The position numbers and the translations under genes were made by a program. DNA of 39,638 bases. Origin: Planctomycetaceae bacterium. Its GTDB lineage: Bacteria; Planctomycetota; Planctomycetia; Pirellulales; Pirellulaceae. The stretch lies in the NCBI GenBank assembly GCA_024642205.1, contig JAHEBQ010000021.1, positions 1-39,638 of the forward strand. The letters run 5' to 3'. Below the pieces are notes generated by a model. That model worked only from the letters and a program-made list of their open reading frames with translations. It did not search any database and was not told where the DNA came from. The stretch's first letter is position 1. Each line of letters opens with the position of its first letter. Positions 9,509-18,214 of this stretch are shown piece after piece.

Positions 9509-9788
9509 TTTAGATCTGTTCAAGCAAGGGTCAAAGGCCCAACTTAGCAGCAGATTCCAGGGAAACAATCAAGCGATTGGGAAAATCGCATACAAATTAT
9601 TCTTGCCGCGGCTTTTACTTCCATTGCTGGTACAATTATTTCTGCCCGAAGCCACGAAGCGGATCGGCAGGAATCGTCGAGGTCAGCTCGCAAGCTTGGC
9701 CGACCAATGGAAACGGCATCGTGTTGCATGTTCGAAGTCAGGTTAAATCCCGCAGTATAACGTCCGCATCCAAACACAAGTCGCCATC

Positions 9789-12700
9789 ATGCGTCATTTC
9801 AGCTTGGTTATCCTGGCAATCGCTCTTTTCGCAGCCCAACCGGTCGCCGCGAAGACGACCTGGGATGACCTTCTGGACCGTCAATTCGCCGACATACGAT
9901 CGATCGTCAAAACGTATTGCCTTGAATGTCATTCTTCGACCGAGCAGGCAGGCGAGTTGGAATTGGAACGATTCACATCACTGAATGCTGTGCGCAAGGA
10001 TGTGAAACCATGGTTAGAGATTATCCGTCAGTTGGAAACGGGAGAGATGCCTCCGAAAGACCATTTGCCGCCGTCTGCCGATCAACGAAAGTTTTTGATT
10101 GACTGGACGCGTCGAATGCTTGACAGCGAATCACGTGCACGCGCCGGCGATCCGGGACACGTTCCGCTCCACCGTCTCAGCAATACGGAGTACAACAACA
10201 CGATTTGCGATTTGACCGGAGTTGACCTGCAACCGGCGAGTGAATTCCCTGCCGATGGCGCGGCAGGCGAGGGCTTTACCAATGCTGCCGAAGCGCTCGC
10301 GATGTCGCCGTCGATGATGTTCAAGTACATGGATGCCGCAAATGAAGTCGCAGCGCATGCTCAGTTGCTTCCCGATGGTTTTCGTTTCAGTCGGACCAAA
10401 ACACAGCGGGATTGGACCGATGAAAGTCTTGCGAAATTGCGGAAATTCTATTGGAAATTCACGCGCGATGGCGACCTGCCGCTCAAACCATACATCACCG
10501 CATTGGTTCGACATCGCCGGGAATTGACTGCGGGGAACATTCGGATCGAAGAAATCGGAAGAAACGAGGAACTCAGTCCGGAATATCTTACCGTTGTTTG
10601 GGAAGCATTAAACGGCAAAGCAAGTTCTTATCCTCTTGATCGAGTTCGTACTCGCTGGCGCAATGCAACCGAAGAGGATATTGACGCAATCGTGTTGGAA
10701 ATTTCGTCCTGGTTTGAATCATTGTGGGAGACGGTGCGCGTTGGCAGTTATGTCAGTCCGACGCGTCGAACACCGAAAGACCCGGAGTTCCGGGAGTCTG
10801 ACTTGATCAAGTTGAGAGTCGAACCCACACCAGGACAGAGCGAAGTTGTCTTGTATCTCGTCTCCCGTGATCTTGGATCGAATTTTCGAGAGAATACAAA
10901 TTCCGGGGGGTACGTGGTCTGGCACAATCCGCATTTCGAGGGAGACAACTCGCCGTCGCTGGCACTTGCCGATTACGAGTCCTATGGCGCGATATTCGAA
11001 ATGGATTATTCGGTTCTCTTCGCTCAAAGTCAGCAGTACCTTGCCGCCGCAATCGAAGCCGCCAACAACAAACAGCTGTCGCTCAACGAGCTCGCTCGAA
11101 AACATTCCCTCGATGCAACGTTGCTGGAACGATGGATCACGGTCCTGGAGGTCAAGCCGCGTGACGGAACCGGAAGCGTTGCAGGGCCGGGGAGAGTGGT
11201 TCCCGCCGTTTCCTTGAAGTTGCTCGACGAGGCAGCTTCCGATGTTGCTCGAACCGCGATCAAAGGCTGGAAATCAACCGGGGCCGAGCTTCCGATCGTA
11301 CTTTCAAACGCCTCAGGGACAACGGAATTCGTACCTGGGCGCATTTCGCCGCATACCATCGCGGTTCACCCTCTGCCTGAAGAATTCGTCGCCACCGTCT
11401 GGAAAAGCCCGATCAAGGGAACGATTCGGATCACAGGCAATGTATCGCACGCCCACTCGTCGTGCGGAAATGGCATTGCATGGTGGGTCGAAAAACAATC
11501 CGTCGCCAGATCCGTCGTCATTGCCGAAGGTGCAGTTGATTTGGGAAAAGCGGCCGAAGTCGATTCGCAGGAAATTAACATCGAGCCCAATGACCTGATT
11601 TTTCTGGCGATCGATGCGAAAAACCGAAGCCACGAATGCGACCTCACGGAAATCAAGATGACAGTTACGGAAATCGTAACGGATGTCGAACGTGCGTCCG
11701 GAGCGAAGGGGCGCGTGTGGGATCTGGCAACCGATATCGCCGATAACATCAACATCGGAAATCCGCAAGCTGACAAATTTGGCAATCCCGACGTTTGGCG
11801 ATTTGTCCAGGGTGCCTCGAGAGGGAGTTTTGGACCCAGCGGCGACCAGGCGATGCTGGCGAATTCCATTTTGGCCGAGTGGCGGCGGGCAGCCGCTGAC
11901 CCGGAAAAAGCCGATGAGACGGAATTGATTGCGAGGAAACTGCAGTCCCTGTTGACCTCGCCCCGGCCTGCCCGGGACAAGCCTGCTGAGCGCGTCCTTT
12001 ACGACAGTCTGGTCTCGCCCGATGGAAATCTGCTCAAAGGCATTGATCCATCCCATTTGATGCGCCTTGCCGGTCGTTCGGCAGCGGACAAAAAAACGCA
12101 ATTTGGCCTGCCGAAAATACGATTCGGTGCTCATCCGCTTGATTTTCCGGTCGACATCCGAAGCCTGGTGCTGCCGATCAACGAAGTCACCGAGATCCAC
12201 TTGCCAGCGGAACTGTTCAGAAGTCGAACATTTGTTGTTGAAGGCAAGCTTGATTCCAGTTCCGATCAACAAGTCGTACAGTTTCAGGTGCTCACGTCGC
12301 CTCCAGAAGCTGAATCGGTCCTGGATATGGCGTCTCCCGTTGTTGCAACGACCCATGGCCGGGGTCACAGGCAACTCCTCGCGGGACTATCCGAATTTCG
12401 CCACATCTTTCCTCCGAACATTTGTTATCCCCATGTCATTCCTCTCGACGAAGTCGTCTGCTTAAAGACGTTTCACCGGGAAGATGAACCGCTCATTCGC
12501 TTGTTTCTCAATAACGAGCAAACGCGGGAACTCCAGCGGCTCTGGGACGAACATCGTTTTGTGACGAAATTTCCGGTCGTGGAAAATGAATACTTGCCGT
12601 TGTTCATCGGGTTTGTAACACAGGACCAGCCAAAAGAACTGGTGAAATTTTTCGAAGACAAACGGCCGGAATTCAGGCAGTGGGCAGATGATTTTGAGCG

Positions 12701-13982
12701 GGATTTCGAGGCGGCCGCGCCACGGCAACTGAACCAGTTACTTGAATTCGCCGCTCAGGCCTATCGACGTCCGTTGACAGCCGCAGAACAGGGCGGACTG
12801 AATCGCCTATATGGGGCATTGCGTCAAAAACATTTCACCCACGAAAAAGCGTTTCGCGGCGTTTTGGCTCGCGTGTTAATATCTCCCTCGTTTTTACTGC
12901 ACCTGGAACGGTCACCACCGGGAACCGAAGCAAGCACCATTACCGACTGGGAACTTGCCAGTCGGCTCAGCTATTTCCTCTGGTCGTCAATGCCAGACAG
13001 CGAATTGCGTCAGATTTCCGCCGAGGGGCGACTCCACGAACCGGAAGTTCTCAGCGCCCAGGTGAGGCGGATGTTGTCAGATCATCGTACTCGAGCCCTG
13101 GCCGTGGAATTTGGAACGCAATGGATTCACGTACGTGGCTTTGATGAATTCGATGAAAAAAACGAAACGTTGTTCCCGTCTTTTGACTCCCAGCTTCGCA
13201 AAGCAATTTACGAAGAGTCGATTCTTTTCTTTCAGGATCTTTTTCAGAACGATCGCAGTGTCTCAGAAATTCTCGACGCCGATTACACTTTTCTGAACCA
13301 ACGACTGGCAGAACATTACGGTATTCCCGATGTCCTGGGTGACCATTGGCGGAAAGTTGACGGTGTCAGGAAATATGGACGTGGGGGCATTCTGGCAATG
13401 GCCAGCGTTCAGTCAAAACAGGCTGGGGCCTCGCGGACCAGTCCCGTGCTCCGAGGTAACTGGGTCGCCGAGACGTTGTTGGGTGAAAAGCTTCCGCGGC
13501 CACCCAAGAACGTGCCACAGCTACCCGAAGAAGAAACCGGAAACGGCGGACTTACCATGCGAGAAATTGTCGAGAAACATGTGAGCGCTGCGGAGTGTGC
13601 AGTTTGCCATCAACGAATCGACCCGTTTGGCTTTGCGTTTGAAAAATACGACCCTATCGGTCGACTACGAGAAACCGATCGTGGAGGTTTACCTGTTCGT
13701 TCGCACGCCAAGCTTCGCGACGGGACCGAATTCGACGGACTCGACGGGCTTCGCGACTACCTGGTCACGCAAAAAGGACTGCAGATCCGGCGACTTTTTT
13801 GCCAACGCCTGCTGGGTTACGCCCTGGGTCGCTCGGTTACGATTTCTGACCGAGTCCTGATTGACGAAATGATGGCCAATCCAAACGAGCACGACGCCAA
13901 GTTAACGAATCTCGTTTTGGCAATTGTGTTGAGCAAACAGTTTCGTATGATCCGGGGGAGCGACTTTGTCGAGGAACGGTAA
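9789..13982 (+). CDS. Giant PSCyt1-DUF1587/1595/1592/1588/1585 cytochrome (module B)
   Basis: 1397 residues from ATG with a Sec signal peptide (1-21, ending PVAA). Order: PSCyt1 with CLECH at 44-48; DUF1587 about 124-190 (VPLHRLSNTEYNNTICDLTG); a long region about 200-970; DUF1595 about 980-1045 (AQAYRRPLTAAE); DUF1592 about 1050-1180 (ELASRLSYFLWSSMPD); DUF1588 about 1195-1295 (RGGILAMASVQSKQ) with a second motif CAVCH at 1270-1274; DUF1585 about 1320-1392 (RRLFCQRLLGYALGR). The roughly 770-residue middle is unusually long; residues about 515-630 form a beta-rich module (TVWKSPIKGTIRITG, GNGIAWWV, NDLIFLAID) like one in the module D cytochrome. Function is unproven; it probably transfers electrons outside the cytoplasm with the DUF1552 protein that follows 22 bases after its stop. 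Confidence 0.9.
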   Translation: MRHFSLVILAIALFAAQPVAAKTTWDDLLDRQFADIRSIVKTYCLECHSSTEQAGELELERFTSLNAVRKDVKPWLEIIRQLETGEMPPKDHLPPSADQRKFLIDWTRRMLDSESRARAGDPGHVPLHRLSNTEYNNTICDLTGVDLQPASEFPADGAAGEGFTNAAEALAMSPSMMFKYMDAANEVAAHAQLLPDGFRFSRTKTQRDWTDESLAKLRKFYWKFTRDGDLPLKPYITALVRHRRELTAGNIRIEEIGRNEELSPEYLTVVWEALNGKASSYPLDRVRTRWRNATEEDIDAIVLEISSWFESLWETVRVGSYVSPTRRTPKDPEFRESDLIKLRVEPTPGQSEVVLYLVSRDLGSNFRENTNSGGYVVWHNPHFEGDNSPSLALADYESYGAIFEMDYSVLFAQSQQYLAAAIEAANNKQLSLNELARKHSLDATLLERWITVLEVKPRDGTGSVAGPGRVVPAVSLKLLDEAASDVARTAIKGWKSTGAELPIVLSNASGTTEFVPGRISPHTIAVHPLPEEFVATVWKSPIKGTIRITGNVSHAHSSCGNGIAWWVEKQSVARSVVIAEGAVDLGKAAEVDSQEINIEPNDLIFLAIDAKNRSHECDLTEIKMTVTEIVTDVERASGAKGRVWDLATDIADNINIGNPQADKFGNPDVWRFVQGASRGSFGPSGDQAMLANSILAEWRRAAADPEKADETELIARKLQSLLTSPRPARDKPAERVLYDSLVSPDGNLLKGIDPSHLMRLAGRSAADKKTQFGLPKIRFGAHPLDFPVDIRSLVLPINEVTEIHLPAELFRSRTFVVEGKLDSSSDQQVVQFQVLTSPPEAESVLDMASPVVATTHGRGHRQLLAGLSEFRHIFPPNICYPHVIPLDEVVCLKTFHREDEPLIRLFLNNEQTRELQRLWDEHRFVTKFPVVENEYLPLFIGFVTQDQPKELVKFFEDKRPEFRQWADDFERDFEAAAPRQLNQLLEFAAQAYRRPLTAAEQGGLNRLYGALRQKHFTHEKAFRGVLARVLISPSFLLHLERSPPGTEASTITDWELASRLSYFLWSSMPDSELRQISAEGRLHEPEVLSAQVRRMLSDHRTRALAVEFGTQWIHVRGFDEFDEKNETLFPSFDSQLRKAIYEESILFFQDLFQNDRSVSEILDADYTFLNQRLAEHYGIPDVLGDHWRKVDGVRKYGRGGILAMASVQSKQAGASRTSPVLRGNWVAETLLGEKLPRPPKNVPQLPEEETGNGGLTMREIVEKHVSAAECAVCHQRIDPFGFAFEKYDPIGRLRETDRGGLPVRSHAKLRDGTEFDGLDGLRDYLVTQKGLQIRRLFCQRLLGYALGRSVTISDRVLIDEMMANPNEHDAKLTNLVLAIVLSKQFRMIRGSDFVEER

Positions 13983-14004
13983 CCCGGTCAAGTGGAGAAC
14001 GACC

Positions 14005-15354
14005 ATGAAAAAGACTCCTTTCAAAGCTTCGCAATCCAATCGTGAAATGCGGCGAGCCGTCCTGCGTGGGATTGGCGTATCACTCGCCTTGCCTTGGCTG
14101 GAATCGGTTTCGTTATGGGGACGTGCTTCAGCTCATGCGAATGCCACCGATCCGCCGGTTCGCTTGGCGTGTTTGTTTGCCGGAAACGGATTCCACAGCG
14201 ACCACTGGTGGGCCAGGGGAGAGGGCCAGAACATGGAACTCGGTAAAGTCCTTGAGTCGTTAATCCCGTTCCGTGAAAAGCTGTTGTTTCTGAAAGGACT
14301 GTATAACGAAGAAGCACGAATCGGCGGTATTCATAGCTGTCAGACCGGTAATTTGTTGACCGGAGCTCATCTGGCCAACGGTGGTGAAATTCGCTCCGGG
14401 ATCAGCATGGATCAAGTGGTTGCTCGACATTATGCCGACCAGACGAAAGTTGATAGCCTCGTGCTGGGCTGCGAACACTCGATTGCGGCGTTACACAAAA
14501 ACTATTCCATGATTTACAGTTCGCATATTTCCTGGAGTTCTGCGACGACACCAACGCCCTTGGAGCTTTATCCGGCGTTGGCCTTTGATCGGCTGTTTCG
14601 AGATTCGGCCGGGCGGGCGGATTCAAGCGTGCTCGACGCGGTTCAGGAAGAAACACGCGGTTTGCAAAACAAGGTCAGTCATGCCGACAAGCATCGCCTC
14701 GAAGAATATCTCAATTCGGTTCGCGAGGTTGAAAAACGAATCGACAACGCCGGCAAAATGCAACGTCTTCAAGGTTGGCGGCCGACACTCGAAAGGCCCG
14801 ACACCCAACGCCCGTCCGATGGAATTCCACAGGACATTGACGAGCACATGCGTTTGATGTGCGACATCCTGGTGCTGGCATTTCGTACGGACGCGACCCG
14901 TGTATGTACCTTAAAGCTGAACAACGATCACTCGTCCTTGCGGTTCCCAAACCTGGTCTCCGACCGAAGGTCGACGCAGGGGATCGACTACATGATCCAT
15001 CATCTCTTGTCCCACACCAACAACGGCGATTGGTTGAAAGTCAATCAGTTTTTCACCGAACAACTTGCCTACATTGCCAGGCAGCTGGATCGGGTTCAAG
15101 AAGGAGAACGAACGTTGTTGGATAATTCCATGATCCTATTCATGTCCAGTATGATGACAGGCAACCATAATAACGATCAGCTTCCGGTGGTGATGCTCGG
15201 TAGTGGCGGCGGTCAGATCAAGACCGGCCGAATTCTGGATTATCTTGACAAACCAAACCGAAAAATGTGCAGTTTGTACTTGTCCTTGATGGATAAAGTT
15301 GGCTTGAAAATGGATCGATTTGGTGATTCCGACCAGAGGCTGGCAGAGATTTGA
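14005..15354 (+). CDS. DUF1552 family protein, Tat-exported (module B)
   Basis: 449 residues from the ATG at 14005. The frame is open further upstream into the cytochrome gene, but this ATG follows a GGAGA leader and places a twin-arginine signal at the right distance (NREMRRAVLRGIGVSLALP, about residues 11-29). Family features: CLFAGNGFHSDHWW near the start, LLFLKGLYNEE, GIHSCQTGNLLTGA, DQVVARHYADQ, a helical EEYLNSVREVEKRID, ILVLAFRTDATRVCTLKL, HHLLSHTNN, DNSMILFMSSMMTGNHNNDQLPVVMLGSGGG split across 370-405. DUF1552 replaces DUF1501 as the partner of DUF1587/1592-type cytochromes; both are signal-bearing partners of the same kind. Reaction unknown. Length is normal. Confidence 0.88.
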   Translation: MKKTPFKASQSNREMRRAVLRGIGVSLALPWLESVSLWGRASAHANATDPPVRLACLFAGNGFHSDHWWARGEGQNMELGKVLESLIPFREKLLFLKGLYNEEARIGGIHSCQTGNLLTGAHLANGGEIRSGISMDQVVARHYADQTKVDSLVLGCEHSIAALHKNYSMIYSSHISWSSATTPTPLELYPALAFDRLFRDSAGRADSSVLDAVQEETRGLQNKVSHADKHRLEEYLNSVREVEKRIDNAGKMQRLQGWRPTLERPDTQRPSDGIPQDIDEHMRLMCDILVLAFRTDATRVCTLKLNNDHSSLRFPNLVSDRRSTQGIDYMIHHLLSHTNNGDWLKVNQFFTEQLAYIARQLDRVQEGERTLLDNSMILFMSSMMTGNHNNDQLPVVMLGSGGGQIKTGRILDYLDKPNRKMCSLYLSLMDKVGLKMDRFGDSDQRLAEI

Positions 15355-15744
15355 TGGCCGTCAATTGCGATCGAATGCACCCATTTATTGCAAAAAATTC
15401 GACCAGCGACCAACGATGAAGTTAAACTGTTGGTCATTGTGGGCATTACCAGCGACATCGGCATGACACGTTAGAGCACGACAGAACCTACCGCAGCGTC
15501 AAGATTTGATTTTTGGGTATTGGACGAGGTCAGGAGTCCTTTTGATCAAGAAAACGTAAGGATTCGTAGCCTCTTCTACTGCGACCAACCCTTATTCTTA
15601 GCCGTAACAGAACACGACGGTTTAGCCGACGACCTGCCAAGACCCGCAGCGATGACAGCAACGAGCGCGGCGGGAAGATGGTAGAACTGCTAAAGACGAA
15701 AGAAATCAACCACGAACGAACGTCGCAAACAACTTTCCACGCTT
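15355..15744. other. Intergenic with an inverted copy of the IS630 tail end
   Basis: 390 bases between modules B and C, both plus. No gene is recognised. Positions 15498-15519 are the exact reverse complement of 91-112, the last codons of the transposase at the left edge (22 of 22 bases), and read in that orientation the frame gives DLVQYPKIKS and a stop. The match stops sharply on the upstream side, so this is a small relic or a shared motif and not a full IS copy. The module C promoter should lie in the last 200 bases. Confidence 0.5.
15498..15519 (-). repeat. 22-base inverted copy of the transposase 3' end
   Basis: The minus strand here reads TACCCAAAAATCAAATCTTG plus AC, identical to 91-112 on the plus strand. 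After one mismatch both continue CTGC. The codons encode YPKIKS-stop in both places. Probably a remnant of a related IS630-type element. Confidence 0.6.
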
Positions 15745-18183
15745 ATGAGAATTTTTCATTCAGCACGGTTTCTGATTTTGGTTGCGGTATTTCTCTCGTG
15801 CTCATGGGAGGTTGTTTACTCGAAAGATGATCCGGACAGGACGGCGTTTTTCGTAAAGGAGATCGCCCCGATCCTGAAACAACGATGTTACCAATGCCAC
15901 AGCCATGATGGAGGTGAAGCCAATGGTGGCCTGGTGCTGGATTCACGCAGCGGTTGGGTTACCGGTGGCGATTCCGGGCCGGCACTCGTCCGAGGCAAAC
16001 CAGATGAAAGCCTGATCATCAAGGCAGTCCGATACGGAGACGTGGAAATTCAGATGCCACCCCAGGGAAGAATTCCGGATCGCGAAATTGCGTTGCTGGA
16101 AAACTGGATCTCCTGGGGAGCACCTGACCCTCGCCATTCCGATGCTCCCGATGCTCAGCCGTTCATTGACATCGAAAAGGGCCGCAAACATTGGGCCTTT
16201 CAGCCAGTCGGCCTACCCAATCTGCCAGTCGTCAAGGATAACACTTGGCCGCATTCCGCGATCGACCATTTTCTGCTCTCCAAACTTGAGCAGAATGGAC
16301 TTTATCCGGCGGGAGATACCGATCGCTACACTTGGCTTCGGCGCGTTTCCCTTGACCTGACCGGACTCCCGCCAACTCCGGAAGAAGTAGCTGCATTTAT
16401 CGCCGACGATTCCAACGATGCGTTTGCGAGGGTGGCCGATCGACTACTCGCTTCCCGGGCATTCGGCGAACGCTGGGCCCGTCATTGGCTCGACCTCACC
16501 GGTTATGCAGATCAAATCGGTACGGCGAATAATGTCTTTGCCGAACATGCCTGGCGTTACCGGGATTACCTGGTTGATGCCTTTAATGCCGACAAACCCT
16601 TTGACGTTTTTATCCGGGAACAAATTGCTGGAGACCTGCTCCCGGGGTCCGTTGAGCAACGCGCTGCGGCAATCACCGCGACGGGCTTTCTCTTGCTGGG
16701 CAATATCGAGGTAGGGGAGTCCGACAAACAGCAGATGCGGGTCGACCTCGCCGACCAGCAGGTTAATAAAGTAGGTACCGCGTTCCTTGGTATGACCCTG
16801 GCCTGTGCCCGCTGCCACGATCACAAGTTCGACCCGATTCCCCAAACCGACTACTACGCATTGACCGGGATTTTCTGGAGTACTGATTCGACCTATAAGC
16901 TCAAGCGGGGAGTCTGGAGCGGGATCAGGTCCGCGGAGTTACCTCAAACGGACACGCAAAAAGCCGAGAGCCAAATCGCCGCGGAGAAATACGCGACACA
17001 ACTGACGGCCTGGAAAAAGGAACGCGACGACGCACGTGGACAGGCCGACGCCCTGGAAGTCGGGAACGAGGAACGAAAGAAACTGGAAACCCGGATTCAA
17101 AATCTGAATTCCCGAATTTCACATGCGGAGTTTTTTCTGCCGTCCGCCCCCCGAGCATATGCCGTCGGTGACGTCGAAGAACCGGGCGATATGCGAATTA
17201 CGATCCGAGGAAATCCGCACGCCTTGGGAGAAGTGGTTCCCCGAGGTTTCCTGCAAGTTGCCTCATGGACTCCGGCAACCAAGATTCCAGCTAATCAAAG
17301 CGGCCGTGTCGAGTTGGCTAACTGGGTTGCCAGCCCGAGGAATCCATTGACCGCCCGCGTCGCCGTCAACAGGATCTGGCAAAAGTTATTCGGGGAGGGA
17401 GTGGTTCGTTCCGTTGACTATTTTGGAATTCGCGGAGAGACTCCTTCCCACCCCGAGTTGCTTGATTATCTTGCCGGACAATTTGTCCGCGACGGCTGGT
17501 CTCAGAAGAAACTGATCCGTGATCTGGTGCTGACTCGTGCCTACCGAATGGCGGGAACGTACCATGCCAACGCTGCCGCGATCGATCCGGACAACCTTCT
17601 GCTCTGGAGGATGAATCCCCAGAGACTTGATGCCGAGTCGATTCGCGATTCTCTTCTGGCGGTATCAGGCACTCTGATTCCATCCAGTGGCGGACCTGCG
17701 TTGGCACTGGAGTACCCGGAAAACGTCAATGGACTCGATCCAAACAACGTAAATCCCCCCGGGTTCACGCTTTCAAAATACCGACCGGACCAAACGGTTC
17801 AGCGCACGATCTACCTTCCAATCATTCGCTCCGGAGCCCAACCGGAACCGGCTGAGTTGCGCAATCTCTTTGATTTCACTCAGCCGGCCGAGATTGCCGG
17901 ACAACGCGCGGTCACGGCAGTCCCGACCCAGGCATTGTTCCTGATCAATGGTGATGAGCTGAAGAAACGTGCTGGCCAACTGGCGGCGAGGACACAAACA
18001 GAGGCGGACGAACCGGCTGATCGAATCGAAAAGCTCTGGCTACTGGTCTATGGGCGCCCGGTTAGTGAAGAAGAAAAGTCGGAAACAATCCGCTTCCTGC
18101 AGTCACAACAGGCTGACGAATCTGCCTGGGTCGAACTGTGTCACGCTTTGCTGGCCTCGAATGAATTCCTGATGCGACTTTAA
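15745..18183 (+). CDS. PSCyt1-PSCyt2 (DUF1549)-PSD1 (DUF1553) cytochrome (module C)
   Basis: 812 residues from ATG with a Sec signal peptide (about 1-26, FLILVAVFLSCSWEVVYS). PSCyt1 has CYQCH at 48-52, the GGLVLDSRSGWVTGGDSGPA segment and a likely axial Met in IQMPPQG (M104). DUF1549 spans about 165-380 (VSLDLTGLPPTPEEV, ARHWLDLTGYADQIG, EQIAGDLLPG) with a second motif CARCH at 354-358 before DHKFDPI. A charged helical stretch (about 400-450) is probable coiled coil. DUF1553 spans about 500-800 (VELANWVASPRNPLTARVAVNRIW, GETPSHPELLDYL, RLDAESIRDSLLAVSG, TQALFLING, LLASNEFLMRL at the end). It has no extra C-terminal module. The DUF1501 partner starts 31 bases after the stop. Confidence 0.9.
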   Translation: MRIFHSARFLILVAVFLSCSWEVVYSKDDPDRTAFFVKEIAPILKQRCYQCHSHDGGEANGGLVLDSRSGWVTGGDSGPALVRGKPDESLIIKAVRYGDVEIQMPPQGRIPDREIALLENWISWGAPDPRHSDAPDAQPFIDIEKGRKHWAFQPVGLPNLPVVKDNTWPHSAIDHFLLSKLEQNGLYPAGDTDRYTWLRRVSLDLTGLPPTPEEVAAFIADDSNDAFARVADRLLASRAFGERWARHWLDLTGYADQIGTANNVFAEHAWRYRDYLVDAFNADKPFDVFIREQIAGDLLPGSVEQRAAAITATGFLLLGNIEVGESDKQQMRVDLADQQVNKVGTAFLGMTLACARCHDHKFDPIPQTDYYALTGIFWSTDSTYKLKRGVWSGIRSAELPQTDTQKAESQIAAEKYATQLTAWKKERDDARGQADALEVGNEERKKLETRIQNLNSRISHAEFFLPSAPRAYAVGDVEEPGDMRITIRGNPHALGEVVPRGFLQVASWTPATKIPANQSGRVELANWVASPRNPLTARVAVNRIWQKLFGEGVVRSVDYFGIRGETPSHPELLDYLAGQFVRDGWSQKKLIRDLVLTRAYRMAGTYHANAAAIDPDNLLLWRMNPQRLDAESIRDSLLAVSGTLIPSSGGPALALEYPENVNGLDPNNVNPPGFTLSKYRPDQTVQRTIYLPIIRSGAQPEPAELRNLFDFTQPAEIAGQRAVTAVPTQALFLINGDELKKRAGQLAARTQTEADEPADRIEKLWLLVYGRPVSEEEKSETIRFLQSQQADESAWVELCHALLASNEFLMRL

Positions 18184-18214
18184 TTGACCTATTGCCAATA
18201 GAACACCGACGAGC

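Noticed and set aside
11313..12374. Open minus frame of 353 codons
   Set aside because: Lies fully antisense to the DUF1587-type cytochrome gene; product is Arg/Gly/Phe-rich with no motif or signal.
13966..14004. Upstream start for DUF1552 overlapping the cytochrome stop
   Set aside because: The ATG at 14005 has a GGAGA leader and correct spacing to the Tat motif; the extra 13 residues are not part of a signal.
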